Source of the DNA: Bubalus kerabau
Taxonomy: Eukaryota; Chordata; Mammalia; Artiodactyla; Bovidae
Assembly (NCBI RefSeq): GCF_029407905.1
Contig: NC_073630.1
Location: 49,873,001 to 49,937,000, forward strand
DNA length: 64,000 nt
Direction: 5' to 3'
In this document: piece after piece, positions 47,832 to 59,073 of the stretch
Layout of the letters: every line of letters starts with the position of its first letter
Position numbering within the stretch: position 1 is the first letter of the stretch
The notes under the pieces: generated by a model
The model's input: the letters and a program-made list of their open reading frames with translations, nothing else
Database searches by the model: none
What the model was told of the DNA's origin: nothing
Made by a program: the position numbers and the translations under genes

Positions 47832-48705
47832 AAAATTAATTGAAGGATTATTGTTTTACAGAATTTTGTGGTTTTCTGTCATACATCAACAAGAACTGCC
47901 ATAGGTACATCATGTCCCCTCCTCCCGAACCTCCCTCCCGTCTCTCTCCCCATCCCACCCTTCAGCCTGTCACCGAGCCCCTGTTTGCGTTCCCTGACTC
48001 ATACAGCAGATTCTCACTGGCTCTCTTATTTTACATATGGTACTGTCGAGTTTCCATGTTACTCTCTCCATACATCTCCCTTCTCTCTCCTCCCCTTCCC
48101 CGTGTCCATAGGTCTGTTTCTCCATTGCTGCCCTGAAAATAAATTCATCAGTGCCATCTCTTCAGATTCCATATACATGTGTCAGTGTATGATACTTATC
48201 TTTCTCTTTGTGACTTACTTCACTCTGTATAATAGGCTCTGGGTTTGTCCATCTCATTAGAACTGACTCAAATGCGTTCCTTTTTATGGCTGAGTAGTAT
48301 TACATTATATGTATGTACCACAGCTTCTTTATCCAGCCATCTGTCTTTGGACATCTAGGTTGCTTTCATGTTCTAGCTATTGTAAATAGTGCTGTGATGA
48401 ACATCGGGGTACATTCAATTTTGCTTTCCTCAGGGTATATGCCTAGTGGGATTGCTGGGTCCTACAGTGGTTTTATTCCTACCTTGTTAAGGAATCTCCA
48501 TCCGGTCTTCCAGAGTGGCTGTATCAGTTTACCTTCTCACCAACAATGCAAGGGTGTTGTGTTTCTCCACACCCTCTCCAGCTTTTGTTATTTGTAGACT
48601 TTTTGATAACGGCCATTCTGACTGGTGTGAGGTGGTATCTCATTGTTTTGATTTGCATTTCTCTAATAATGAGTGATGTTGAGCATCTTTTCATGTGCTT
48701 GTTAG
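47832..48705 (-). mobile_element. 5'-truncated L1 with target-site duplication
   Basis: The 3' 870 bp of an artiodactyl L1 in antisense, between TTGAAGTCATTTTTTAA (47815-47831) and TTGAAGTCACTTTTTAA (48706-48722). The two plus-strand open frames here are the L1 noncoding strand. Confidence 0.9.
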
Positions 48706-48885
48706 TTGAAGTCACTTTTTAATGATATCCAAAAGGAATCTAATGACAGAATTTGTGACGACATGTTATTTTAAAAAGACAGAATGGAGCTTTATTTCTT
48801 TAGTATAACTGCTTGGGGCAAGTTGTAAGAGTGAGATTAGTCTTTTGGAGTTATTAGAAATTTGTCAAGAAGTAAGAAGGCTGGT

Positions 48886-49155
48886 CAGAGAAGGCAATGG
48901 CACCCCACTCCAGTACTCTTGCCTGGAAAATCCCATGAACGGAGGAGCTTGGTAGGCTGCAGTCCATGGGGTCGCTAAGAGTCGGACATGACTGAGCAAC
49001 TTCACTTTAACTTTTCACTTTCCTGCATTGGAGAAGGAAATGGCAACCCACTCCAGTGTTCTTGCCTGGAGAATCCCAGGGATGGGGGAGCCTGGTGGGC
49101 TGCCGTCTATGGGGTCACACAGAGTCGGACACAACTGAAGTGACTTAGCATAGCA
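48886..49155 (+). mobile_element. BovA2 SINE with target-site duplication
   Basis: A complete sense dimer between TAAGAAGGCTGGT (48873-48885) and TAAGAAAGCTGGT (49156-49168). Confidence 0.92.
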
Positions 49156-49184
49156 TAAGAAAGCTGGTGCGTTACACGTTTTGT

Positions 49185-49800
49185 TGGAGTGGGAGGTGGT
49201 GGTGCCATTTGTTAGGATGAGATAGCACTGAGATAAATGACATAGTAGAAGAGTAGAGTTTGTATTGGTGGGGAGAAGTTTTTGGTTTTGAACATGTTGT
49301 GCTGAGGCCTGTGAGAGAGAGTTAGTTGAAGGTTTCCAGTGGCCAGTTACATATATATATTTTTTTTCTGTGGTTTCCGGAGCTCAGGAGAGAGAGGTCC
49401 CTTTTGGAAATATAAACTTGAAGACTGCTAGATAGTAATTAAAACCTGGAGTGTGGGCGAAATCTCCTCAGGAGTTAAGCAGTGACAAACCTCTGGTGAG
49501 CATCAGCACTTAAGGCAGAGGTGTAAAAACTAGTAAAGGAAGGTTAACACTAGAGGTGAAACAAAACCTAGACAGTGCGGTGTCACCAAAACGAGGAGCG
49601 TGCTTCTGGGAGGAGGGAAGCCTGTCGTCGTGTCACATGCTGCAAAGAGGGCGCGTGAAATAAACACAGATGCTCCCCAGTTGAGGACTTGAGGATTTCA
49701 AATTGGTAAAAACAACTTTAGTGAACTAGTGGGAGCTAGAATGTGGTTTGACGCGGGCTGAGGAGTGGTTCAGAATTTGGTGGAATGGAGCCTAGGTGTG
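49185..49800 (-). mobile_element. L2 LINE remnant, antisense
   Basis: GGAGCTCAGGAGAGAGAGGT and GAAATATAAACTTGAAGACT match antisense L2 ORF2-end sequence. Several CpGs remain near 49.60 kb. Confidence 0.5.
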
Positions 49801-50194
49801 GTGATGGAGCTTTTTAAGGTGGAATTGCCTTCATTTGTTTATATGCTTATTGGAAGGAACGCAATGAGGGAAGGGGATGAAACGTAATTGAAACTCCTTT
49901 TGTTGCCTTTTCTATAACATTGTACAGCTTCTTATGTGTTAATGGAAAGTCACCGTTAAAAGTGGCTTTTGTTGGGAAGAGGGACACACATTTGATAATG
50001 CTGTGACAGTGAAGACATTCATGAACTTGACTGATATTCTTAAACTTTTCAGAGCCTTTCCACATTGACTGTCTCATTTTGATGAGGAAAAATATTCTGT
50101 ATTGTTTTTCTCCTCAAGGGATGATGTGTATTTGTTGATTCTTTGATATTCTTTTTTTTGGCTTGGTGTCCCTAGTGATTAACTGAGGCATTAA

Positions 50195-50290
50195 CTGAAG
50201 CGGATTTAAATAATTCACGTGAAGCCGCAGAAGTTTGCCTGTCTTCGGGTCTTGATCAGTATATACGACAAGAGCAGTGTGCCGCCTGCA
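50195..50290. promoter_or_regulatory. CpG-bearing intronic patch with TTCACGTGAA
   Basis: The patch is repeat-free and holds several CpGs in an otherwise CpG-poor intron. The ten-base palindrome TTCACGTGAA at 50214-50223 contains the MITF/TFE-type E-box TCACGTGA. This is a guess at a conserved enhancer; no conservation data are available. Confidence 0.25.
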
Positions 50291-52249
50291 GCAGTTTGTT
50301 TTGTTTTGTACTTATTATACTCTCTAGACTTTTGGTTGTTTACCAGTACCAGGAAAAAGTTAACATATACCCCGATACATGTGATTTTGTAGTAATAAAT
50401 TATTTGAAATGTACTTTGCTAATATTCACAATGAAGTATGTACAGAAATCTCAGATGTTGTGATACAAATGAGGTGAAAATTTTAAAGATACTTTTAACA
50501 GAATGGTAGAACCCCTTTTTATCTTCGAAAGTATTTTTTAGAGAGAGCAGTGTAGTTCGTTTTCTTCATTATTTAAACTGTATATATAATATGCTTATTA
50601 TTTTTTTAAAATCTTGGTTTATACTTTATGGGAGTCATTTAGAGAGCTAGTTGTAAGTTGTTTTATTTCTGTACAAATCATGTAATTTTATAGTTGAAAT
50701 GCCATTGTTTAAATGCCATGCTTACCTTAAATGTTTTTAATTTTACAAAAATAACTGCCGGATCACATACCACAGGAAGCTCCATGCCTCACAGGAAAAG
50801 TAATCAATTGGGGAACCTCTTTGTGTAAAGAAAAATGAGTAATTCTTCTGATTTCACAATCCTTTTAGGTGCTTTGCTCTTGTGTGAAGAGGAAACCTCT
50901 ATGTTGTAGAAAAGATTTTCATGGTTACTCCTTATTTCATTGAAGCTGCAGTGTTTTATATAATTAACCATATCCATGACTTCTGGTAGTACTTTGTACA
51001 ATTCGGTTGTCATTTTCTTTGCTTGCTAAATGAAAGGTGAAATGAATACGTTTCTTGTGTGATGGGATCTCAGTAAGCTTTTTATAGAAATTTTAATTTT
51101 GAGTAAAGTAGGCACTCTCATAGCAGATGATATTCTAGATTTTCCATAAAAAGTTTTAAATAAGTAAAGAATCTCCCTTCTGAAGACACCTTGTCTTTTT
51201 GTTCAGTTTTCTGTGCTTTGTACCTAGAAGAATGCCTGTCATGGAAAAGGCAGTCAGTAAGTATATAACTGTAGAATGAACTTGCAGCTGAGAACATATT
51301 GATATTTTCCTGTATTTTCTTAGAAATCTTTGCATTTCATCAAGAAGTCAGCAAAGACTGTATAAACTGAGGCACATGAGAAAAACATAACTACTCACTT
51401 TATGACAAATATCCTATAGTACGTAATTTTTTCTAATACTAGTTCTTCTCCCCACCATAATCTTGAACAGTATTTTCTGTGTATATTTATACAGTAATTT
51501 ACTCACAGAAAAATACATTTTGGTTTATGTTCATGTTATTCCCCAAGTCATATTTAAGCCTTGTCTACCATTACAGGAAAAATAAGTTTTTCCCCATGGT
51601 ATGTGTTTCTTATCTTATACTATTTTATAAGAAATAAAAGAAGCATCTAAACTCAGTGATTTCCAAAGTTCTAAACTGGAAATCGTGACTTTAAATCTTG
51701 CCAGAGAGAAAAAGCTCACAACCTAGAGATCTGTTAATGTTTTAAGTACTTAAAATTTTAAGTATTTTACTAATTGTTGTTGCTTTACACTGTCATTTGC
51801 TGATATATTGGGGCAAATTTTATACACAGGGAGACGTTATTGTTGGTAATAGGTGTAAATATGTGTTTTAAAAAGTTATCTTTATCTTCTTTTTGACTCT
51901 TAGTGTATCTGGTTAATCATTTTTACTTGGTAAAGAGGGAATACTAAGAAGAAAAGGTCCCCTTCTGCCATTTATCTGTTTAGTGTGCTTAAATTATTAG
52001 TATTATCTCCAGTGCTACTTTCGTAGCACGAATTATCTTAAGTCCCTCACCTGTTTTCTGCGGGCTCAGGTCATTAAACTAGGTAATTTGTGATATGTTG
52101 AAACAGATCAATGAGGGTACCGTTATCAACCCTTCACATTGTGGAACCCTCTTATTCCCTCATTCTGGGACTATCTGACATAAACTGACTGAGCCCTAGT
52201 GATATATTCAAAGTTTTGGAGTGCCAGCTGCATCCCGAGTATAATATTT

Positions 52250-52600
52250 ATTGAGATAAGGACTTTAGAAGAGAAAGAATGCTGGAAATAGGATAAGGAG
52301 TGTCAGGAAGAGGTTGCAACAAGATAAAGTGTTTTTGGAAGGTCTCTGAGATGGGGACACTTGTGCGAAGGACCTTAAGGATAAGGTGACAATGTGAGGC
52401 ATGTTGTCTGTGGCAGAACGTTTGAGGAAGAAGGAACAGCAAATGGAAAGACCCTGAGGCAAAGTGTGCCAAGATTAGATGTGGTGTGTGAAATGAAGAC
52501 AGGAGTCAAAGCTAACCTCATGTTCTGGTTTGAGCAATGGTATTAATTACAGGTTCCATCATTTGATATAGGAAACAGGTTTTAGGTGTGAAATTGGGAA
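52250..52600 (-). mobile_element. L2 LINE remnant, antisense
   Basis: AGGAACAGCAAATGGAAAGA and CCCTGAGGCAAAGTGTG match the antisense L2 3' region. Two minus-strand open frames lie inside it. Confidence 0.6.
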
Positions 52601-52698
52601 ATGATGACGTATGCACAGGAATAATTTGCTTGTGTGGTTTCTGGAAAAATGTCATGCAGGCAGAAAACGTGATTTTGAATAACTTTCACTCTAAATTG

Positions 52699-52905
52699 AT
52701 GATACAGGTGGCACAGTGGTAAAGAACCAGCCTGCCAATGCAGGCAATTGCAAGAGATGTGGGTTCAGTCCCCATGTCAGGAATATCCCCTGGAGAAGGG
52801 AATGGCTACTCATTCCAGTATCCTTGCATGAAAACTCAGTAGACAAAGGAGCCTGGAGGGCTACAGTCCACAGGGTCGCAAAGAGTCAAGCAGGGCAGAG
52901 TGTGC
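52699..52905 (+). mobile_element. Bov-tA SINE
   Basis: An older sense copy with scattered changes. Confidence 0.82.
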
Positions 52906-53514
52906 ATGCACACATGGAAGATGAACTAATTTATTATAATTGCTCAAATCAAAAATAATAAAGGAAGGAAACTTTCCTGGAGTAAATGAAAGTGTTTAAC
53001 ATATTAATTTTTGATTACTTAAATGATTACTTGAAATTTTCTTGCTTTATTCTATAAAATGCATAACCTCTTTTCCCAACTCTGTTGATTTAAACAATAA
53101 ATGTGGTAATACTGTACAGATTACTGTGTAATCTCTGACATGAAAAACGTAATAATGAGACTGTATAGATAGAAACAGGGAAATAGGAAGGCACAACATT
53201 AAGACTATAATAGAAAAAAGAAACGCATTTTTGACCACTGTGATATTCTGATCTATAAATCTGGTCGTCAGATGACCAGATTCTATTTCTCATACGTGTT
53301 TGGTCTTGTCCACAGTTCCTGACTCAGAGCTCCTAAAACCTTTTGAATTTCCTAAATAATGAGAGTGATAAAAAGTGTCTTTTGTTATGTTAATATGTTA
53401 ATGAGGTAACTTTCTGACCTTTCCCCATTCCTTGCCCTTTGCATCTCTTCCAATTTGAGATATATCCTTTACTAGAAATCAGTAATGTAGTAAGATTGTA
53501 GTAACTCTACACAT

Positions 53515-55722
53515 GAACATCACCCACATGGTCAATACCGAAATCAGATTTATTATAGTCTTTGGAGCCGAAGATGGAGAAGCTCTATACAGTCAGCAAA
53601 AACAAGACCGGGAGCTGACAGTGGTTCAGATCATGAACTCCTTATTGCCAAATTCAGGCTTAAATTGAAGAAAGTAGGGAAAACCACTAGACCATTCAGG
53701 TATGACCTAAGTCAAATCCCTTACAATTATACAGTGAAAGTGAGAAAAGATTCAAGGGATTAGATCTGATAGAGTGCCTGAAGAACTATGGACGGAGGTT
53801 CATGACATTGTACAGGAGGCAGGGATCAAGACCATCTCCAAGAAAAAGAAATGCAAAAAGGCAGAATGGCTGTCTGAGGAGGCCTTACAAATAGCTGTGA
53901 AAAGAAAGAAGCGAAAGGCAAAGGAAAACAAGAAAGATATACCCATTTGAATGCAGAGTTCCAAAGAATAGCAAGGAGAGATAAGAAAGCTTTCCTCAGT
54001 GATCAGTGCAAAGAAATAGAGGAAAACAATAGAATGGGAAAGACTAGAGATCTCTTCAAGAAAATTACAGACACCAAGGGAATATTTCATGCAAAGATGG
54101 GCACAATAAAGGACAGAAATGGTATGGACCTAACAGAAGCAGAAAATATAAGAGGTGGCAGGAATACACAGAACTGTACAAAAAAGATCTTCATGACCCA
54201 GATAACCACTATGGTGTGATCACTCACCTAGAGCCAGACATCCTGGAGTGCAAAGTGGGCCTTAGAAAGCATCACTATGAACAAAGCTAGTGGAGGTGAT
54301 GGAATTCCAGTTGAGCTATTTCAAATCCTGGAAGATGATGCTGTGAAAGTGCTGCACTCAATATGCCAGCAAATTTGGAAAACTCAGGACTGGAAAAGGT
54401 CAGTTTTCATTCCAATCCCAAAGAAAGACAATGCCAAAGAATGCTCAAGCTACCGCACGACTGCACTCATCTCACACTCTAGCAAGGTAATGCTCAAAAT
54501 TCTCCAAGCCAGGCTTCAACAGTACAGGAACCGTGAACTTCCAGATGTTCAAGCTGGGTTTAGAAAAGGCAGAGGAACCAGAGATCAAATTGCCAACATC
54601 CCTTGGATCATCAAAAAAGGAAGAGAGTTCCAGAAAAACATCTATTTCTGCTTTATTGACTATGCCAAAGCCTTTGTGTGGATCACAGCAAACTGTGGGA
54701 AATTCTTCAAGAGATGGGAATACCAGACCATCTGACCTGCCTCTTGAGAAATCTCTATGCAGGTCAGGAAGCAATAGAACTGGACATGGAACAATCAGAC
54801 TGGTTCCAAATTGGGAAAGGAGTACATCAAGGCTGTATATTGTCACATTGCTTATTTATATGCAGAGTACATCATGAGAAACGCTGGACTGGATGAAGCA
54901 CAAGCTGGAATCAAGATTGTCAGGAGAAATATCAGTAACCTCAGATATGCAGATGACACCACACTTATGGCAGAAAGAGAAGAACTAAAGAATCTCTTGA
55001 CGAAAGTGAAAGACGAGAGTGGAAACGTTGGCCTAAAACTCGACATTCAGAAAACTAAGATCGTGATATCTGGTCCCATCACTTCATGGCAAATAGATGG
55101 GGAAACAGTGGAAACAGTGACAGAATTTATTTTTCTGAGCTCCAAAATAACTGCAGATGGTGACTGCAGCCATGGAATTAAAAAAAGATGCTTATTCTTT
55201 GGAAGAAAAGGTATGAACAACCTAAACAGCATATTAAAAAGCAGAGACATTACTTTGCCAACAAAGGTCCATCTAGTCGAAGCTATGGTTTTTCCAGTAG
55301 TCATGTATGGATGTGAGAGTTGAACCTTAAAGCTGAGAGCTGAAGAATTGATGCTTTTGAACTGTGGTGTTGGAGAAGTCTCTTGAGAGTCCCTTGGACA
55401 GCAGGGAGATCCAACCAGTCCATTCTAAAGGAAATCAGTCCTAAATATTCATTGGAAGGACTGATGCTGAAGCTGAAACTCCAGTACTTTGGCCACCTGA
55501 TGTGAAGAACTGACTCATTGGAAAAGGCCCTGACGCTGGGAAAGATTGAAGGTGGGAGAAGAAGGGACGACAGAGGATGAGATGGTTGGATGGCATCACC
55601 GACTCAATGGACATGAGTTTGAATAAGCTCTGGTAGTTGGTGGTGGACAGTGAGGCCTGGCATGGTGGAGTCCATGGGGTTGCAAGAGTCGGACACGACT
55701 GAGTGAACTGAGCTGAGCTGAA
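53515..55722 (+). pseudogene. BovB (RTE) LINE, dead ORF2
   Basis: About 2.2 kb of a BovB retrotransposon in sense, 5'-truncated within the endonuclease part. The reverse transcriptase region is recognisable: NKASGGDGIPVELFQ near 54.28 kb, FRKGRGTRDQIANI near 54.56 kb, FIDYAKAF near 54.65 kb and the catalytic LRYADDTTLMAE near 54.94 kb. The reading frame shifts between these blocks and includes stops, so no active enzyme is made. The 3' end reaches the GAGTGAACTGAGCTGAGCTG tail. BovB reached ruminants by horizontal transfer and mobilises the Bov SINEs, whose 3' ends resemble it. Confidence 0.93.
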
Positions 55723-55765
55723 TGTATTAAGTGTGAGCCACTCTAGCAAATTAGTCATCCAGGGA

Positions 55766-55829
55766 GGACGTGCTGCAGCCCATGGGGTCGCAAAAGTCGG
55801 GCATGACTGAGCGACTGAACCGAACTGAA
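55766..55829 (+). mobile_element. BovB 3' tail fragment
   Basis: GACGTGCTGCAGCCCATGGG to GACTGAACCGAACTGAA, a second sense 3' end 45 bp after the long BovB. Confidence 0.85.
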
Positions 55830-55962
55830 GGAGGGGGTCATGGGAACCTCTGATCTGTATAGGTGATTGGTCAGAAACACAGGTAATAACCTGGGCTTGA
55901 GGCTGGCTTCTGAAACCCAAGGTGAAGGTCATTGGAACCTCTGAAACCAGAGTTTGATCAGT

Positions 55963-56122
55963 CTTTAAAATCCCATGCATGGAGGAGTCTGGTGGGCTAC
56001 AGTGCATGGAGTTGCAAAGAGTCAGACATGACTGAGCAACTAACACTTTCTTTCACTTTCTTTTCACATTGTATTAGGTATTATAAGTAATCTAGAGATG
56101 AGGATGTGCAAAGGTTTTATGC
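55963..56122 (+). repeat. Duplicated block, copy A (SINE 3' end plus MER2-like)
   Basis: A Bov SINE 3' half with the private variant CTTTAAAATCCCATGCA runs into TAAGTAATCTAGAGATGAGG. The same arrangement occurs at 57262-57417. Confidence 0.75.
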
Positions 56123-56764
56123 AAATCTGGGTAGGTAGTGTCAGAATTGAGTTGAATTATAGGATACCTTTCTGGTGATCAGTGGATTGTTTGTTGGTGT
56201 GGCAATTAGTTATCAGAACCTAAACCTATATTTAGCCACTTAACTTAGGTCTCCAGGTATCACTTGAGTAATTTTTTCCGAGAATGCTTTGTTATAAACA
56301 ATTAATTCTGGGCAATTGTGTATGAAAATATATATTTTATACGACCTGTTTTCTAGGCAAATTATGTTTATCTTTCTATGTGAGCTTTTTGTTTTGATGC
56401 TGTATTTATAGCTTTGGAAATTCATGTAAGCTGAATAGCCTTAGATTATTCAGTAGAATCATTCTCCATAGGATCATCTTTTCTAGTTGTTAAGAAATGA
56501 AATACATTAAGAGCTGTGTTGGGGTATGTGTGTTTCTCATGTCTACATTGATCTTTGTTTAAAGATCAATAAAAAATCATCAAAGTAGCATTAATCACTC
56601 CTGCTGCATTTTACTCCTAATGGAGCAGTTTTAACACACATTATTTTCTCTATAGCATTGGAGTTTACCTCACAAAAAACTATCTGTGGCATTTTAGTCA
56701 GTCCATGTACTAAAGGTTCATAAGGGATGTTTTGTATAATGCACACTGGAGTTTCTGCCAAACT

Positions 56765-56972
56765 TGCTTGGTGGCTCAGACAGTAAAGAATCTGCCTGCG
56801 TTGCAGGAGACCCAGGTTCAGTCCCTGGTCGGGAAGATTAAGAAGGGAGAAGGAAATGGCAACCCACTGCAGTATTCTTGCCTGGAGAATTCCATGGACA
56901 GAGGTGCCTGGCGGGCTACAGTCCTTGGGGTTGTAAACAGTAGGGCATGACTGAGTGACTAACACTTTCACT
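56765..56972 (+). mobile_element. Bov-tA SINE
   Basis: A full-length sense copy ending GACTAACACTTTCACTT. Confidence 0.9.
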
Positions 56973-57139
56973 TTATACCCACAGATTCTACATCTGAAAG
57001 GTCAATCGTGATTCGAAACTATTTCGTGGGAAAAAATTCCAAAAGTTCCTAAAAAGCAAAATTTGAATTTGCCACTTGCTGGCAGAGCTTTTTATATAGT
57101 ATTTATGGATATTTGCATTGTATTTCATTGGAAAAACGG

Positions 57140-57352
57140 GGCTTCCCTGGAAGCTGAGATGGTAAAGAGTCTGCCTGCAATGTAGGAGACCTGGGGTTCC
57201 ATCCCTCGGTCGGGAAGATCCCCTGGAGAAGGAAATGGCAAGCCACTCCAGTATTCTTGCCTTTAAAATCCCATGCAGTGAGGAGTCTGGTGGGCTACAG
57301 TGCATGGAGTTGCAGAGTCAGATATGACTGAGCAACTAACACTTTCACTTTC
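57140..57352 (+). mobile_element. Bov-tA SINE, source of duplicated block
   Basis: A sense copy starting GGCTTCCCTGGAAGCTGAG. It carries CTTTAAAATCCC where most copies have CTGGAGAATCCC and sits next to a MER2-like element. Confidence 0.9.
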
Positions 57353-57417
57353 TTTTCACATTATATTAGGTACTATAAGTAATCTAGAGATGAGGATGTA
57401 CACAGGTTTTATGCAAA
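57262..57417 (+). repeat. Duplicated block, copy B
   Basis: Matches 55963-56122 with a few substitutions and small indels, in direct orientation about 1.3 kb apart. Confidence 0.75.
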
Positions 57418-57515
57418 TACTATGTTATTTTTTATATGGCACTTGGACATCTGTAGATTTTGGTATCTGAGGGGGTCCTGTAACCAATCACCTGTAAATA
57501 CTGAGGGACGACTAT
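57357..57515 (-). repeat. MER2-like Tigger DNA transposon end
   Basis: TAAGTAATCTAGAGATGAGG, TAGATTTTGGTATCTGAGG and the terminal ACTGAGGGACGACTATG resemble the inverted-repeat end of MER2. Confidence 0.65.
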
Positions 57516-57888
57516 GTAGCTTGACAAAACTTGAGATTTGCAGATTTGTGCAGTGAAAGGAATAAGCTCATGGGCAAAAAGAGAGTTGAGACAGACTAGT
57601 GAAATTCCCTGAAACTCTGATCTTGGATAATAACTAAAAACAATAGCAATCCTAATAATAAAAAGACTAGCATTTATACCTTTTTTTACTGTCAGTCTTT
57701 GGAATCTCAAACATTAGGCTCAGCCTCTTCTAGTTGTAGGTCCTGGAAGGGCATTGCTTCTAAGAGGCTATCTTCATTAAAATGAAAAATTAATTTTATG
57801 TGTAGCATTCTTCATTAACCCATTCATTGTTTTATTACTGGAAGGTTGTTGTGTTTTTTTGTTTTTTTTTTTTGCTTCATTTGCACAG

Positions 57889-57956
57889 GCAGCTTTGGCA
57901 GATAGGTTGACCCAAACTGAAAGAAGAACAATTACTGAAGCTACTAAACCAACTAC
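57889..57956 (+). other. Weak candidate exon in RBPJ intron 1
   Basis: A long T tract followed by GCTTCATTTGCACAG makes a textbook acceptor. The next 68 bases read AALADRLTQTERRTITEATK... in one open frame, to a plausible donor ACTAC|GTATAAG at 57957. The frame continues past it to a stop near 58005. The product is not recognised. It may be an alternative terminal exon, a pseudo-exon or chance. Confidence 0.18.
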
Positions 57957-58246
57957 GTATAAGAAAGAAAAGTACTTTTGTAGATTTTCAGGGCTTTTTC
58001 CTTAAAATATTAATCTATTACTAAGCTTTTTTGTTTGTTTGTGAAAAAGCTTTCCTCAGTTGGCTTAAGACATTTAATATGCTAGGAAAAACAGTGTATG
58101 AAGCATCATGAATTCCTTTTACACCAGCATCATTCCACACTGTAGTTTCCTAAGAAGTAATTCACAGCAAAGAAACATACATTGTAGCAGAACAGACTTA
58201 TTTTGATATAATTTGTTAAATGTGTAGGATGAGTGGCAGGTGAATT

Positions 58247-58472
58247 CAGTTGATCCATGAACAACTTGGGGGTTAGTGGCGCCAGACCCCTGTGCAGTGG
58301 AGAATCCCCATGAAACTTTGCGGTTCAGCTCTCTGTACCCAGAGCTGCTCATCCTCAGATTCATCCAGCCATGGATCGCGTGGTACTATAGTGCATGTTT
58401 ATTGGAGGAAAAAAAAAATCCCTGTATAACTGGACCCGCACAGTTCAAACCGTGTTGTTCAAGGATCAACTG
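58247..58472. repeat. Tigger-like nonautonomous DNA transposon
   Basis: Terminal inverted repeats CAGTTGATCCATGAACAAC and GTTGTTCAAGGATCAACTG bound a 226-bp element. TA follows on the right; the left flank is TT. No transposase is encoded. Confidence 0.75.
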
Positions 58473-58484
58473 TATTAGTTTTGG

Positions 58485-58690
58485 AGTCAGGAAGATCTAG
58501 CTTTGAACTCTGGTTGTACCTCTTAAAAATCATTTTCTTGCAAGTTACTTCTTTAAACCTCAATTTCTGTTTCTGTAAAGTGGAACTAATTTATTATACC
58601 TGCCCATGGAAGTTTGGTTGTAAATAAAGGAGATTCGACCTGACAGTCTTTTTTACACACCGTATTTACTGATAGTAAGTATTAGCTCTT
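58485..58690 (+). repeat. MIR SINE
   Basis: TTGGAGTCAGGAAGATCTAG and TTGAACTCTGGTTGTACC match the sense MIR body. Confidence 0.72.
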
Positions 58691-59073
58691 ATTGGCAGTT
58701 GTCATTTATAATTCATAATACTATTTGGAGCAAAGCATAGCATATACCACTACCAAGGAATATTTTCAGCAAGTTTAACATTTCTCAAATGATTTTTAGA
58801 TCCTTATCAATTTTATTTAATATTAAATACTTATAAGAAGGCAGGATTTTGTTCATACTGTCAAATGTGGGTCACAAGGAAAATAGACACAAAAATATAT
58901 GATAAATGAGATTTGTATTTTCATTTTTTTGACAGTTTTACATAGGAAACTGGTAAAATAATCAGAACATGTGGAACCTGTAATTGTATTTAGGCTTATG
59001 TGATGTAAAGGGATACAAACAGATTTTTTTCCCTTTAGTTGCAAAGGAGGTGAACTTCTTTTCTGCTTCAGAT

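Noticed and set aside
47840..48597. Plus-strand frames of 94-130 residues
   Set aside because: They are the noncoding strand of a 5'-truncated L1 bounded by a target-site duplication.
54277..55323. Reverse transcriptase frames that might suggest an active element or retron
   Set aside because: They are blocks of BovB ORF2 with frameshifts and stops, a common ruminant LINE.
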